DNA of 64,000 nt from the NCBI GenBank assembly GCA_046484625.1, contig JAWOIO010000109.1:16694-80693 (forward strand), read 5' to 3'. Under the pieces are notes generated by a model. That model did not search any database and was not told where the DNA came from. It worked only from the letters and a program-made list of their open reading frames with translations. Positions 24,341 through 32,748 of the stretch are shown here, piece after piece (the first letter of the stretch is position 1; the number at the start of each line of letters is the position of its first letter). Origin of the DNA: DASUAO01 sp046484625 (GTDB lineage Bacteria > Actinomycetota > Acidimicrobiia > IMCC26256 > PALSA-555). The position numbers and the translations under genes are program-made.

Positions 24341-25177
24341 TCCGTCCACGTCGGTGAAGCCGTACGTCGTGGCGAGCGTCCCGGTGGGGATCGCCCGGCC
24401 GGTCTGAGTCAGCACCGATGGATCGGTCGCGAGGGCGACCACACCCCGGCCGACGAAGCGTGGCGTCTCCGCGTCGGCGAGGTCGAACGTCCCCTCGCCG
24501 GGAAGGTCGAGGACGGACCGGCCGTCTTCGGTCGAGCGGGCTCCGAGCTCCACGATCTCCGTGCGCACGAGTCCGGGCCACAGCGACACCACGGTGACCC
24601 CGTGGGGTTCGAGCTCGTGCGCCATGTCGGCCGTCATCTTGTCGAGCGCCGCCTTCCCGACGCCGTACACGACGTTGTGCGCGTACTGCACGGCGCCGGA
24701 GGAGGAGACGTTGACGATGAGCCCCCTCGCGGCGAGCAGCATCGGCGCCGCCAGCACGGAGGCCACGTAGTGGGATCGGACCCCGATGTCGAGGACCTGG
24801 TCCCAGGCCTCGACGGGCAGCTCCCAGAAGGGCTGCCCGAGCCAGGGTGCGAGGTCGATCGCGGAGTAGACGTTGTTGACGAGCACGTCGAGGCGCCCGT
24901 GATCCCGAGCGACACGGGTGAAGAGCTCCCGCACGGCGTCGTCGTCGTGGTGGTCGCACGGCACCCCGATCGCGTGTCCTCCGCCGGCCTCGATCTCGGC
25001 GACCGTGTCCCCGATCGTGCCGGGGACGGGGCCGGTATCGACGCTGCGCGCGGTGAGCACCACCGTCGCGCCCGCGAGGCCGAGCTCGATCGCGATCCCC
25101 TTGCCGATCCCGCGACTCGCACCGGTGACGACGGCGACTGCTCCATCCAGCGGTCGATCGGCTCCAGCACGGTCCAT
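24311..25177 (-). CDS. Short-chain dehydrogenase, DHRS1-like
   Basis: 288 residues from the ATG at 25177. NAD(P) site VVTGASRGIGKG, then VLVNNVYSA in place of the usual NNAG, and catalytic Y-x-x-x-K in VVYGVGKAALDKM. The NNVYS variant and the C-terminal region resemble the DHRS1 group. Cytosolic oxidoreductase, substrate unknown. The stop lies inside the last codons of the convergent CoA-transferase gene. Confidence 0.85.
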   Translation of the reverse strand: MDRAGADRPLDGAVAVVTGASRGIGKGIAIELGLAGATVVLTARSVDTGPVPGTIGDTVAEIEAGGGHAIGVPCDHHDDDAVRELFTRVARDHGRLDVLVNNVYSAIDLAPWLGQPFWELPVEAWDQVLDIGVRSHYVASVLAAPMLLAARGLIVNVSSSGAVQYAHNVVYGVGKAALDKMTADMAHELEPHGVTVVSLWPGLVRTEIVELGARSTEDGRSVLDLPGEGTFDLADAETPRFVGRGVVALATDPSVLTQTGRAIPTGTLATTYGFTDVDGSLPGVGLRP

Positions 25178-25243
25178 CGGGAAGATCCTGTCAGGTCCGG
25201 CCCGCCGATGGCGCGGCGGGCCGCGGATCGCCACACTGTCCGG

Positions 25244-25672
25244 GTGGGGAGCGAAGAAGCTGCGGTCGGTGCGAGCAACGCCGCGTTCTACGCGGCGTTC
25301 GAAGCGGGTGACCTCGACGCGATGGCGGCCGTGTGGGAGCACTCGGACCGGTCGACGGTGACCCATCCGGGGTGGCCCACGTTGCGCGGCTGGGCCCGGG
25401 TGCTCGGCTCGTTCGAGGCGATCTTCGCAGGGACACCGTTCATCCAGTTCGTGCTCACCGACGAGCACGTCCAGGTCGTCGGCGACGCCGCGTGGGTCAC
25501 CGTCGACGAGAACATCCTCCAGGCGACCGGGTCACCCGACGGTGGAGGGGCCGATACCGAGGAGCTCTCGGGATCGTCGGTCGCGGCGCTGAACGTGTTC
25601 GCACGCGACGGTGGGGCGTGGCGCATGGTCGCCCACCACGGTTCGCCGGTGAGCATGACGGAGCCGGGCTGA
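25244..25672 (+). CDS. NTF2/SnoaL-like protein
   Basis: 142 residues from a GTG. Pattern ASNAAFYAAFEAGDLDAMAAVWEHSD, then THPGWPTLRGWARVLGSFEAIF and a last strand WRMVAHHGSPVS identify an NTF2-like (DUF4440/SnoaL-3) barrel. Such proteins bind or convert small ligands; no active-site claim is possible. A weak hexamer CACACT lies six bases before the GTG. The stop overlaps the start of the next gene as TGATG. Confidence 0.72.
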   Translation: MGSEEAAVGASNAAFYAAFEAGDLDAMAAVWEHSDRSTVTHPGWPTLRGWARVLGSFEAIFAGTPFIQFVLTDEHVQVVGDAAWVTVDENILQATGSPDGGGADTEELSGSSVAALNVFARDGGAWRMVAHHGSPVSMTEPG

Positions 25673-26373
25673 TGTGCTTCTCGGCCGAGGCCGACTTCGT
25701 CGCCGGTGCCGCCATCAGCGTGGTGGGAGTTGCGACGTTGACGGAGGCGCGCGCGCCGAAGGAGCTGCCGCTCGCGATCCTGCCGCTCGCGTTCGGACTG
25801 CACCAGGTCACCGAGGGCTTCGTCTGGCTCGGGCTGGAGGGCGAGACCTCGGCATCGGTGGGTCGCGCCGCGATGTACCTCTACCTCGCGTTCGCGTGGG
25901 CGGTCCTCCCACTGTTGGCGCCCCTCGCGATCCTGCTCGTCGAGCCGTTGCGTCGTCGCCGTCGAGTGCTCACGCCGCTGGTGGTGCTGGGCGGGGTGGT
26001 GGGTGTGCTGCTCGCGTACCGCCTCGTGGTCGAGGACGTCAGCGCTCGCATCAACGGGCATGTCGTGGAGTACTTCGGGGGTGGTGGTGCCGGGGGCGCG
26101 CTGACGGCCGGCTACGTCGTCGCGACGTGCGGCGCGTTCCTGCTCTCGAGCCGCCCCTACGTCCGCTGGTTCGGGGTGGCGAACGCGGTGGCAGTGGCGA
26201 TCGTGGTGATCGTTCACTCCCAGGCGCTCACCTCGGTGTGGTGCGTGTGGGCCGCGATCGTGAGCTTCCTCGTGTACCTGCAGCTCCGGAGCTGGCGACG
26301 CGCCGAGCGCACCCGTGTGGAGCAGCGCGAGCCGAGCGGAGCGCCGCGCGACGCGTCCCGCGTCAGGCCGTGA
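25672..26373 (+). CDS. DUF6629-type integral membrane protein
   Basis: 233 residues beginning MCFSAEADFVAGAAIS, the hallmark of the DUF6629 family. Six or seven hydrophobic helices; a short basic Pro-rich cytoplasmic tail. Function unknown. The start overlaps the NTF2-like gene by one base and the 3' end overlaps the convergent oxidoreductase gene by 11 bases. Confidence 0.75.
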   Translation: MCFSAEADFVAGAAISVVGVATLTEARAPKELPLAILPLAFGLHQVTEGFVWLGLEGETSASVGRAAMYLYLAFAWAVLPLLAPLAILLVEPLRRRRRVLTPLVVLGGVVGVLLAYRLVVEDVSARINGHVVEYFGGGGAGGALTAGYVVATCGAFLLSSRPYVRWFGVANAVAVAIVVIVHSQALTSVWCVWAAIVSFLVYLQLRSWRRAERTRVEQREPSGAPRDASRVRP

Positions 26374-27529
26374 CCTCGCCGACCCGCCCGGCGCGCTCGG
26401 CCGCGTGGTCCTGGATCGCCTTGTCGATCGCCCCGGAGGCGGCATCCACGAACCGGCCCTCGGAGCCCACGATCCAGTCGTAGGACGACTGCACCGGCGC
26501 GAGCTGGCCCTGGAAGTGCGGCATCACGTACCGGGCGAACAGCTCGTAGCTCGCGCGCGTCGCCGCGGGATCGGCCCATTCGTGGCCGAAGATCAAGAAC
26601 GTCCCGAAGCCCCCCGACTGCTCGACGAGCCGCTCGATCTGGCGGATCGCGTCATCGGGTGTCCCGATGATCGCGAAGCCGCTCTGGTCGCAGTAGTCGA
26701 GAATGGTCTCGACGTCCTCACCGTCGCCGACCGGGCTCGCCGGGAGGATGTGCCGGAAGTAGCGGGAGAACTCCACGATGCCGAACTCCACGTCGCGACG
26801 CGCCTGCTCCTTGGTGGTGGCGAGGTGCATCGGTCCGACGAGTCGCCACGTCGCGCGGTCGGCGCGCTGGTCGAACTCGGTGGCACGTTCCTCCATGACG
26901 TCCCAGTGAGCCGCCAGGATGTCGAACCCCATCTCGGTGGTCGCACCGATCGAGAGCAGGCCGAGGCCGTACTTCCCGGCCGCGCGCGGACCGGCCGGTG
27001 AGATCGACGCGGCGACGGCCATCTCGATCCCGTCGGGCGAGTACGGCGCGAGCTGGAGCCGGGCGTCGTTGATCTCGAACCAGTCGGTCTTCGCGGTGAC
27101 CGTCTCGCCGCGGAGCAGACGCACGACGACGTCGAGTGCCTCCTCCATCCGAGGGCGTTGCGTGTCGGCGGGGATGCCGAGCATGTGCGCGTCGGAGGTG
27201 AGCTGGCCCGGGCCACAGCCCAACATGGCGCGCCCGCGCGTGAGGTGATCGAGGAGGACGAAGCGGTCGGCGAGCAGCAGCGGGTGGTGATAGGGGAGGG
27301 AGTTCACGCCGCTGCCGAGTCGCAGGTGGCGCGTGCGCTCGGCTGCCGTCGCGATGAACACCTCGGGTGACGCGATCAGCTCGACGCCACCCGAGTGGTG
27401 TTCGCCGATCCACGCCTCGTCGAACCCGAGCCGGTCGAGGTGGACGAGGAGGTCGAGGTCGCGCTCGAGTGCGAGCGTGGGGTTCTGGCCGACCGCGTGG
27501 AACGGCGCGAGGAAGATGCCGAAGCGCAT
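26363..27529 (-). CDS. Luciferase-like flavin monooxygenase, limonene-monooxygenase-like
   Basis: 388 residues. LLM family barrel: MRFGIFLAPFHAVGQNP, FDEAWIGEHHSGG, LRLGSGVNSLPYHHP, GRAMLGCGPGQL. The EHHSGG and SLPYHHP motifs belong to the FMN-dependent LimB-like branch rather than F420 enzymes. Needs a flavin reductase partner, none seen nearby. Substrate probably a small hydrophobic compound (inference). The aspartyl-hydroxylase-like gene lies 13 bases upstream on the same strand. Confidence 0.82.
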   Translation of the reverse strand: MRFGIFLAPFHAVGQNPTLALERDLDLLVHLDRLGFDEAWIGEHHSGGVELIASPEVFIATAAERTRHLRLGSGVNSLPYHHPLLLADRFVLLDHLTRGRAMLGCGPGQLTSDAHMLGIPADTQRPRMEEALDVVVRLLRGETVTAKTDWFEINDARLQLAPYSPDGIEMAVAASISPAGPRAAGKYGLGLLSIGATTEMGFDILAAHWDVMEERATEFDQRADRATWRLVGPMHLATTKEQARRDVEFGIVEFSRYFRHILPASPVGDGEDVETILDYCDQSGFAIIGTPDDAIRQIERLVEQSGGFGTFLIFGHEWADPAATRASYELFARYVMPHFQGQLAPVQSSYDWIVGSEGRFVDAASGAIDKAIQDHAAERAGRVGEVTA

Positions 27530-27542
27530 CAGCCGGTCCGGG

Positions 27543-28250
27543 TCAGCTCGGGAGCTGGGAGTGGATCCACGCGTCGAGGGCCGGGCCGCTCTCGAAGCTC
27601 GAGATGAGCGCGTAGCGGGTCGTCGTGCCGGGGTTGCACACCACGTGCCAGAGGCGCTGGGTGTCGACGACGAACCGTGCGCCCCGGTGCATCGGGACGT
27701 GCACCTCGGTGCTCTGGTCGGGGAGTCCGTCGGGACCCTGTTCCATGAGGACCATGTAGCTGTCGGGGTTGTGGGTGAGCTCGATCCACGAGCGCACCAC
27801 CCAACCGTCGCCGTCGGGGTTGAACCGGTTGTTGTCGTCGCGGTGGAAGCTGCGCAACGACTCCTCGTAGGACTGCGGCTCGAGCCTGATCACCCGCACA
27901 CGCCCGAAGTTGGCGCCGACGGCCTCGACCTCACGCACGAGCGTGGGACACCGCTCGGCGTTCTTGGTCCACTGGCCGCTCTTGTCGGGGCGCTCCTCAC
28001 CCGGCTTCCAGAAGCCCTGGCAGTCGAGCTCGCCGTCGGCGGTGGCGATCGGCGCGAAGTTGGTGTCGCCGCCGCTCTTCCAGTCCATGTACTCGAGGTC
28101 GAGGAACTCGTGCTCGGGGACCGGGGGGTCGAGGTCCCGGAGCACCGCGTACCCGCGTTCGGCGAGCACGTCGAGCCGCTGGTGCGGGGTGTCGAGGGGG
28201 ATCTCGGACGACCAGTGGGGGAGCTTCAGGTAGTTGGTGACCTGGACCAT
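27543..28250 (-). CDS. Aspartyl/asparaginyl beta-hydroxylase-like Fe(II)/2OG dioxygenase
   Basis: 235 residues. Iron facial triad in SFHRDDNN (His-x-Asp) and the distal histidine of QRLWHVVCNPG, with the 2-oxoglutarate arginine in TTTRYALIS. The stretch NFGRVRVIRLEPQSYEESL is typical. Hydroxylates a side chain or small substrate using O2. First gene of a pair with the LimB-like monooxygenase. Confidence 0.78.
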   Translation of the reverse strand: MVQVTNYLKLPHWSSEIPLDTPHQRLDVLAERGYAVLRDLDPPVPEHEFLDLEYMDWKSGGDTNFAPIATADGELDCQGFWKPGEERPDKSGQWTKNAERCPTLVREVEAVGANFGRVRVIRLEPQSYEESLRSFHRDDNNRFNPDGDGWVVRSWIELTHNPDSYMVLMEQGPDGLPDQSTEVHVPMHRGARFVVDTQRLWHVVCNPGTTTRYALISSFESGPALDAWIHSQLPS

Positions 28251-28257
28251 GGCGTTC

Positions 28258-28263
28258 AGTGTA
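28258..28263 (-). promoter_or_regulatory. -10 element TACACT (leaderless)
   Basis: TACACT seven bases before the ATG at 28250, minus strand. Confidence 0.5.
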
Positions 28264-28408
28264 CGGACCGGTGCCGGGATGTCATCAGGCGAGGATCGAG
28301 ATGTGACGAAGGTCCCGATCCCGGTGCCGCGACCGTGCCCCATGGCTCGAGCACCCTCGTTGCCCCGCGGCGATCGCGCCGACCCGCACGGGCGGCAGAC
28401 GACGGGCC

Positions 28409-28414
28409 TAGGCT
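28409..28414 (+). promoter_or_regulatory. -10 element TAGGCT for the alcohol dehydrogenase
   Basis: TAGGCT eight bases before the GTG at 28423. Supports this start over in-frame starts further upstream. Confidence 0.4.
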
Positions 28415-28422
28415 CCCGCACC

Positions 28423-29478
28423 GTGCGAGCGGTCGTGGCGCGGAACCGGCATCTCGTCGTCGAGGACGTCCCCGAACCCGAACCGCAGGCGGGTGAGGTG
28501 CTCGTCGCCGTCCGGGCCTGCGGGATCTGCGGCTCCGACCTGCACACCCTCGAGCACTCGGAGCACCTGGTCGAGGTGGGGGCTGCGCTCGGTGTGGACA
28601 CCGGCTTCGACCCGCGCCACGACTACGTCCTCGGCCACGAGTGGTGTGCCGAGGTGCTCGAAGCGGGACCGGCAGCGGGTGGCTCGGTTGCCCCGGGCGA
28701 CCTCGTGGTCTCGGTCCCCTACCTCCTGCGGGGCGAGGCGATGTTGCCCCTCGGGTTCACCAACGAGGTGCCCGGCGGGTTCGCGGAGCGGATGCTGCTC
28801 ACCGAGGCGCTGTGCGTCCCGGTCCCGAACGGTCTCGACCACCGGCGGGCGGCGCTCACGGAGCCGATGGCAGTCGGGCTCCACACGCTGGAACGGGCGG
28901 GTCTGGCCGACGGCGACGCCGCGGTCGTGATCGGCTGCGGACCGATCGGGCTCGCGATCATCGCCTGGCTCGTCGCACGCGGCGTCGAGCCGATCGTCGC
29001 CGGGGACCTCTCGCCGGTGCGGCGTGTCCTCGCCGCGCAGATCGGCGCGCACGAGGTCGTCGATCCGCGCGAGGAGCCGGTGGTCGATGCATGGCGGCGC
29101 GTCGACGGGCTCCGCCCGCTCGTCGTGTTCGAGGCCGTCGGGGTGCCGGGGATGCTCGACCAGGCCGTGTTCGACGCGCCCGCGCGCAGCCGCATCGTCG
29201 TGGCCGGTGTCTGTATGCAGCCCGACACGTTCCGGCCGCTGCTCGCCGTCGTGAAGGAGCTGGACCTCCACTTCGTGTACGCGTACAGCCCCGAGGAGTT
29301 CACCGCGGCCCTGCGCGCGATCGCGGAGGGCGAGGTGGACGTCAGCCCGTTGATCACCGGTCATGTCGGCTTCGAGGGTGTGGCCGACGCCTTCACCCAG
29401 CTGCGGCGGGTGGAGGAGCACGTGAAGATCCTCGTGGAGCCCGACGGCCCGGCCCGAGCTACGGAGATCAGGCCATGA
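28423..29478 (+). CDS. Zinc-dependent alcohol dehydrogenase (MDR)
   Basis: 351 residues from a GTG. Catalytic zinc ligands in RACGICGSDLHTLEH and GHEW, nucleotide site VVIGCGPIGLAIIAWL. The four-cysteine structural zinc lobe is missing, which is seen in the sorbitol/threonine-type and several actinobacterial branches. Oxidises or reduces an alcohol/aldehyde with NAD(P). The stop overlaps the start of a truncated SDR (ATGA). Confidence 0.85.
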   Translation: MRAVVARNRHLVVEDVPEPEPQAGEVLVAVRACGICGSDLHTLEHSEHLVEVGAALGVDTGFDPRHDYVLGHEWCAEVLEAGPAAGGSVAPGDLVVSVPYLLRGEAMLPLGFTNEVPGGFAERMLLTEALCVPVPNGLDHRRAALTEPMAVGLHTLERAGLADGDAAVVIGCGPIGLAIIAWLVARGVEPIVAGDLSPVRRVLAAQIGAHEVVDPREEPVVDAWRRVDGLRPLVVFEAVGVPGMLDQAVFDAPARSRIVVAGVCMQPDTFRPLLAVVKELDLHFVYAYSPEEFTAALRAIAEGEVDVSPLITGHVGFEGVADAFTQLRRVEEHVKILVEPDGPARATEIRP

Positions 29479-29596
29479 GCGCGCGGTCGTCGCAGTCCCG
29501 TCCCGGTCGGCTCGACGACAAGGTGGCGATCGTCACCGGGTCGACCCGGGGCATCGGTCGCGCGACCGCGGTGCGTTTCGCCGAGGAGGGCGCGAA

Positions 29597-29617
29597 GGTG
29601 AGGATGCCGGCCTCACC
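29597..29617 (+). repeat. Inverted repeat at the SDR break
   Basis: GGTGAGG-ATGCCGG-CCTCACC, seven-pair perfect arms with a seven-base loop, exactly where SDR similarity stops. Confidence 0.75.
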
Positions 29618-29618
29618 G

Positions 29619-29694
29619 TTCTCGGCACGCTGGTTGTTGCAGAGCAACGCTGGACGTGCCGAGAAGCCGGGTCGGCCGGGGGACGCCCGGCTTC
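29619..29694 (+). other. Nested and serial hairpins ahead of etfB
   Basis: TTCTCGGCACG (29619-29629) pairs with CGTGCCGAGAA (29655-29665), 11 perfect pairs; inside it GTTGC-AGA-GCAAC (29636-29648) forms a second stem. Sharing its last bases, GAAGCCGGG (29663-29671) pairs with CCCGGCTTC (29686-29694), nine pairs. The two outer stems overlap by three bases and so could be alternative conformations. Possible roles are a terminator, a leader RNA controlling etfB, or the scar of a mobile element. Confidence 0.6.
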
Positions 29695-29763
29695 GACTTC
29701 CGGAGCCCCGGCAAGCCAGACTCGTCGCCGCACACTGACCCAGGTCGAAACGGCTGGAGCGCC

Positions 29764-30546
29764 ATGAACATCGTCGTCTGCGTCAAGCAGATCCCTGACC
29801 CCGCCAACCCGGGCGAGCTCGACCCCGACACGCACACGCTGAAGCGTGAGGGCAAGCTCATCCTCGACGAGTCCGACAGCTACGGGGTGGAGATGGCCCT
29901 TCAGCTGGCCGACACCGCCGGTGGCGGCGAGGTCACGCTCGTCTCGATGGCGCCGGGCAGCGAGGTGTCCGGCCTCCGGACCGCGCTCGCGATGGGCGCC
30001 GCCCAGGCGATCCTCGTGTCCGACGACGCGCTGCAGGGCAGCGACGCGCTGTCGACGGCCAAGGTGCTCGCGAAGGCGATCGAGCGTGCCGGCGAGGTCG
30101 ACCTCGTGCTCACCGCGACAGAGTCCACCGACGGCTACAGCGGGACCATCCCGGCCCAGGTCGCCGAGCTGCTCGGCTGGCCGTCGCTGACCTTCGCGAA
30201 GCACGTGGAGATCGCGGACGGCAAGGCCAAGATCCAGCGCCAGACCGAGGCCGGCTTCGACGAGGTCGAGGCCTCGCTCCCCGCAGTGGTGAGCGTGACC
30301 GCCGGTGTGGTCGAGCCGCGCTACCCCTCGTTCAAGGGGATCATGGCCGCGAAGAACAAGCCGGTCGACGAGGTCAAGGTCGCCGACCTCGGCCTCGCCG
30401 ACGACCAGGTCGGCTGGGCCGGCGCCCGCCAGAAGATCACCGAGGTGCGCGACGCGCCGGCGCGTGAGGCCGGAGAGAAGATCGAGGACGACGGCACCGC
30501 GCACGAGCGGGTCGTCGCGTTCCTCGAGCAGCTCAAGGTCATCTAG
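29764..30546 (+). CDS. etfB: Electron-transfer flavoprotein, beta subunit
   Basis: 260 residues. MNIVVCVKQIPDP start, AVEMALQL-like YGVEMALQLAD, LTATESTDGYSG and the late VVEPRYPSFKGIMAAKNKP are EtfB hallmarks; AMP-binding half of the heterodimer. Passes electrons from acyl-CoA dehydrogenases (for example 10329) to the quinone pool. First of the etfBA operon; etfA begins 56 bases on. GGAG precedes the ATG. Confidence 0.93.
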   Translation: MNIVVCVKQIPDPANPGELDPDTHTLKREGKLILDESDSYGVEMALQLADTAGGGEVTLVSMAPGSEVSGLRTALAMGAAQAILVSDDALQGSDALSTAKVLAKAIERAGEVDLVLTATESTDGYSGTIPAQVAELLGWPSLTFAKHVEIADGKAKIQRQTEAGFDEVEASLPAVVSVTAGVVEPRYPSFKGIMAAKNKPVDEVKVADLGLADDQVGWAGARQKITEVRDAPAREAGEKIEDDGTAHERVVAFLEQLKVI

Positions 30547-30602
30547 TCCGCATTGACCATTCCGGCACATCGAACCACCGGAACCTGAGAGACAGGATCG
30601 AG

Positions 30603-31568
30603 ATGGGCATCCCCAAGATCGTGGTGTACGCCGAGGCCGAGGGCGACAAGCCGGCTACCAGCACCCTCGAGCTGCTCACCAAGGCGCGTGAGCTCGCCGA
30701 CGCAGTGGAGTGCGTGTACGTGGGCACCAACGCCGACGCGCTCGCGGGTGCACTCGGTGAGCACGGCGCGACGAAGGTTCACGCGGTGGACCCGGGCGAC
30801 GTGCTCCACGGGATCGTCGGCGCGGCTGCCCTCGCGGGCCTCGTGGCGTCCGACGCCCCCGACGCGGTGCTGTTCGCGCAGTCCTACGACGGGCGTGACG
30901 CGATCTCCCGCCTCTCGGTCAAGCTCGACCGTCCGGTCCTCACGAACGGGACCGACCTGAAGGTCGAGGGCGACTCGATGGTCGTCGGGACAGCGATCTT
31001 CGGCGGCAACACGCTCGTCGACACGACGTTCGAGTCCGAGAAGCCCTTCCTCGCCGCGATCCGCCCGAAGTCGTTCGCGGCCGAGCCGAGCGGGGGCGCC
31101 GCGGCCGAGGTCGTGGCCCTCGACGCCGGCGATGCCGGTCGTGCCGGTGAGGCCAAGGTGCTCGAGCGACACGTCGAGGAGCGCGAAGGCCCGAAGCTCG
31201 AGGAGGCGCCCATCGTCGTCTCGGGGGGTCGCGGCATCGGGAGCGCCGAGGCCTTCGGCCCGATCGTCGACGAGCTCGCGAAGCTGCTCAACGGCGCGTC
31301 GGGTGCGTCGCGGGCGATCGTCGACGCCGGATGGGTGCCGTACTCCAAGCAGGTCGGGCAGACCGGCAAGACCGTGAAGCCCAAGCTCTACATCGCGCTC
31401 GGGATCTCCGGTGCCACCCAGCACCTCGTGGGCATGAAGGGGTCCGACACGATCCTTGCGATCAACAAGGATGGCGAGGCGCCGATCTTCTCGGTCGCCG
31501 ACCTCGGCATCGTCGGCGACGTGCACAAGGTCGTCCCGAAGCTGATCGAGGCCCTGCAAGCCCGCTGA
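30603..31568 (+). CDS. etfA: Electron-transfer flavoprotein, alpha subunit
   Basis: 321 residues. C-terminal FAD domain with VSGGRGIGSAEAFGPI, SRAIVDAGWVPYSKQVGQTGKTVKP and ALGISGATQHLVGMKGSDTILAINKD, all diagnostic for EtfA; N-terminal domain as in the family. Binds FAD and pairs with EtfB. The acetyltransferase gene follows after 13 bases and may be co-transcribed. Confidence 0.95.
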   Translation: MGIPKIVVYAEAEGDKPATSTLELLTKARELADAVECVYVGTNADALAGALGEHGATKVHAVDPGDVLHGIVGAAALAGLVASDAPDAVLFAQSYDGRDAISRLSVKLDRPVLTNGTDLKVEGDSMVVGTAIFGGNTLVDTTFESEKPFLAAIRPKSFAAEPSGGAAAEVVALDAGDAGRAGEAKVLERHVEEREGPKLEEAPIVVSGGRGIGSAEAFGPIVDELAKLLNGASGASRAIVDAGWVPYSKQVGQTGKTVKPKLYIALGISGATQHLVGMKGSDTILAINKDGEAPIFSVADLGIVGDVHKVVPKLIEALQAR

Positions 31569-31581
31569 CCGGCAACCGACC

Positions 31582-32238
31582 ATGGGCCTCGAGATCCGCG
31601 ACCTGGCCGCCGAGGACCTCCCTGCGGCCGGAGGCGTCGCGGGGCGAGCGCTCGCGGACAGCCCGACGCTGCGGTGGGCGCTCGGCCCGGACCCGCTCGC
31701 GCGGGTCGGCGGCAGCCTCGACGTCTTCGTCGGGTTCGTGGCCGCGATGCCACCACCGCAGCTGGGCGCCTTCCTCGGGAACCACGTCGTCGGGGTCGCA
31801 GCGGCGGCGGCGCCCGGAACCTGCATCGGCGCGATCGCGACCGACGAGATGCGGACGCCGCCGCAGGTGATCGGACCGAACGGCGACGAGTCGCGGAACC
31901 TCCTCGTGTGGTCGCTGTTCTGCGGGCACGACCTCGAGGAGCGGCACTGGCACGTCGGCCCCGTCTCGGTCGAGCCGGGCCTCCAGGGCGCGGGAATCGG
32001 CGGACAGCTCCTCACGGCGCTGTGCGACCGGATGGACGCCGACGGCGAGGTGGCGTGGCTCGAGACGGACAAGCCCGAGAACGTCGTGTTCTATCGGCGG
32101 CACGGCTTCGAGGTCGTCCAGGAGGTGCTCGCGCCCGATCCGGCGGTGTATCAGGCGTCCGGCGATCAGGCTTCCGGCGATCAGGCGTCCGGCGACGGGC
32201 CGTTCACGACCTGGTTCATGCGGCGGGATCCCCGGTAG
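31582..32238 (+). CDS. GNAT-family acetyltransferase with repeat tail
   Basis: 218 residues. GNAT core with VGPVSVEPGLQGAGIGGQLLTAL (acetyl-CoA loop Q-G-A-G-I-G) and WLETDKPENVVFYRRHGFEVV. Near the C-terminus Q-A-S-G-D occurs three times from a 15-bp tandem repeat before the final strand FTTWFMRRDP, so the repeat lengthens a loop inside the domain. Substrate unknown. 3' end overlaps the convergent RadC-like gene by 23 bases. Confidence 0.82.
   Translation: MGLEIRDLAAEDLPAAGGVAGRALADSPTLRWALGPDPLARVGGSLDVFVGFVAAMPPPQLGAFLGNHVVGVAAAAAPGTCIGAIATDEMRTPPQVIGPNGDESRNLLVWSLFCGHDLEERHWHVGPVSVEPGLQGAGIGGQLLTALCDRMDADGEVAWLETDKPENVVFYRRHGFEVVQEVLAPDPAVYQASGDQASGDQASGDGPFTTWFMRRDPR
32151..32195 (+). 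repeat. 15-bp tandem repeat, three units, in acetyltransferase gene
   Basis: TCAGGCGTCCGGCGA with one mismatch in the middle copy; in frame, coding Q-A-S-G-D. Rotated, it shares GATCAGG with the repeat at 24271. Confidence 0.92.
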
Positions 32239-32650
32239 CGCTGGCGCGCGCGGCGTCCCACATCGATCGCCAGCTCCCGCCGGCGACGAGCACGTGGTCG
32301 AAGAGCAGGACGTGCTGCTCGAGACACGCTCGCGCCAGCGCGAGGAAGCCCTCGACGTCGGCCTCGATCGCGAGCTCGCGCTCGTCGAACAGGAACGAGA
32401 CCAACACCACGGAGACCGCGTCGAGCTCCCGGGCCAGATCGACGAGCTGCCCGGCGTCGACCGGTCGGTCGCCCGCGTCGGGTCGGAGCGCGAGCCCGGT
32501 GAGCCGACGGTCGTGGTCGAGGCAGATCACCACTTCTCCGGGCGGTGGGAGCTGGTCGTCGAGCACGGCCTGGACGAGCGTGACGACGTCGCTCGGGCGC
32601 CGGAGCTGCTTCGGGACGGTCGTGCGGGTGCAGTCGCGAGAGGTCGTCAT
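32216..32650 (-). CDS. RadC-like protein lacking the zinc motif, LexA-box promoter
   Basis: 144 residues from the ATG at 32650. It aligns by eye with the RadC JAB/MPN domain: VVICLDHDRRLTGLAL for the first strand, LARELDAVSVVLVSF where RadC has the helix and strand before its H-N-H-P-S-G, then EADVEGFLALARACLEQHVLLFDHVLVAGG with the RadC-like LLDHVIVGGG end. The metal-binding H-x-H is replaced by SFLFDE, and the N-terminal helix-hairpin domain is absent. Likely a non-catalytic relative. A LexA-type palindrome 27 bases upstream suggests DNA-damage induction. Confidence 0.65.
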   Translation of the reverse strand: MTTSRDCTRTTVPKQLRRPSDVVTLVQAVLDDQLPPPGEVVICLDHDRRLTGLALRPDAGDRPVDAGQLVDLARELDAVSVVLVSFLFDERELAIEADVEGFLALARACLEQHVLLFDHVLVAGGSWRSMWDAARASATGDPAA

Positions 32651-32677
32651 CGTGGGCTCCTCGGGAGTCGCAAGGAA

Positions 32678-32691
32678 CGAACAGGTGTTCG
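32678..32691 (-). promoter_or_regulatory. LexA (SOS) box
   Basis: CGAACAGGTGTTCG: six-base perfect arms and a fit to the actinobacterial/Gram-positive SOS consensus CGAACRNRYGTTCG. It lies 27 bases upstream of the RadC-like start. Confidence 0.75.
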
Positions 32692-32748
32692 ATCCGGTGC
32701 GCACCAGACCCGGTGACGCGTCCGCGTGACGGAGCCGGCCCCGTCTCG

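Larger units (their letters stand above)
29475..29738 (+). pseudogene. Truncated SDR gene remnant
   Basis: 87 residues. The first 42 are a clean SDR N-terminus: GRLDDKVAIVTGSTRGIGRATA and RFAEEGAKV, the first beta-alpha-beta unit. After about base 29600 the reading no longer resembles an SDR: it is basic and Pro/Arg-rich and lacks NNAG and Y-x-x-x-K. The break coincides with an inverted repeat at 29597. Read as a gene cut by deletion or rearrangement, with the remainder now the leader of etfB; a chimeric assembly join is the alternative. Confidence 0.7.

Noticed and set aside
29676..29705. String resembling the 5' end of tmRNA (GGGGGACGCCCGGCTTCGAC)
   Set aside because: No matching tRNA-like 3' part, tag frame or T-loop within the following 400 bases, which are etfB.
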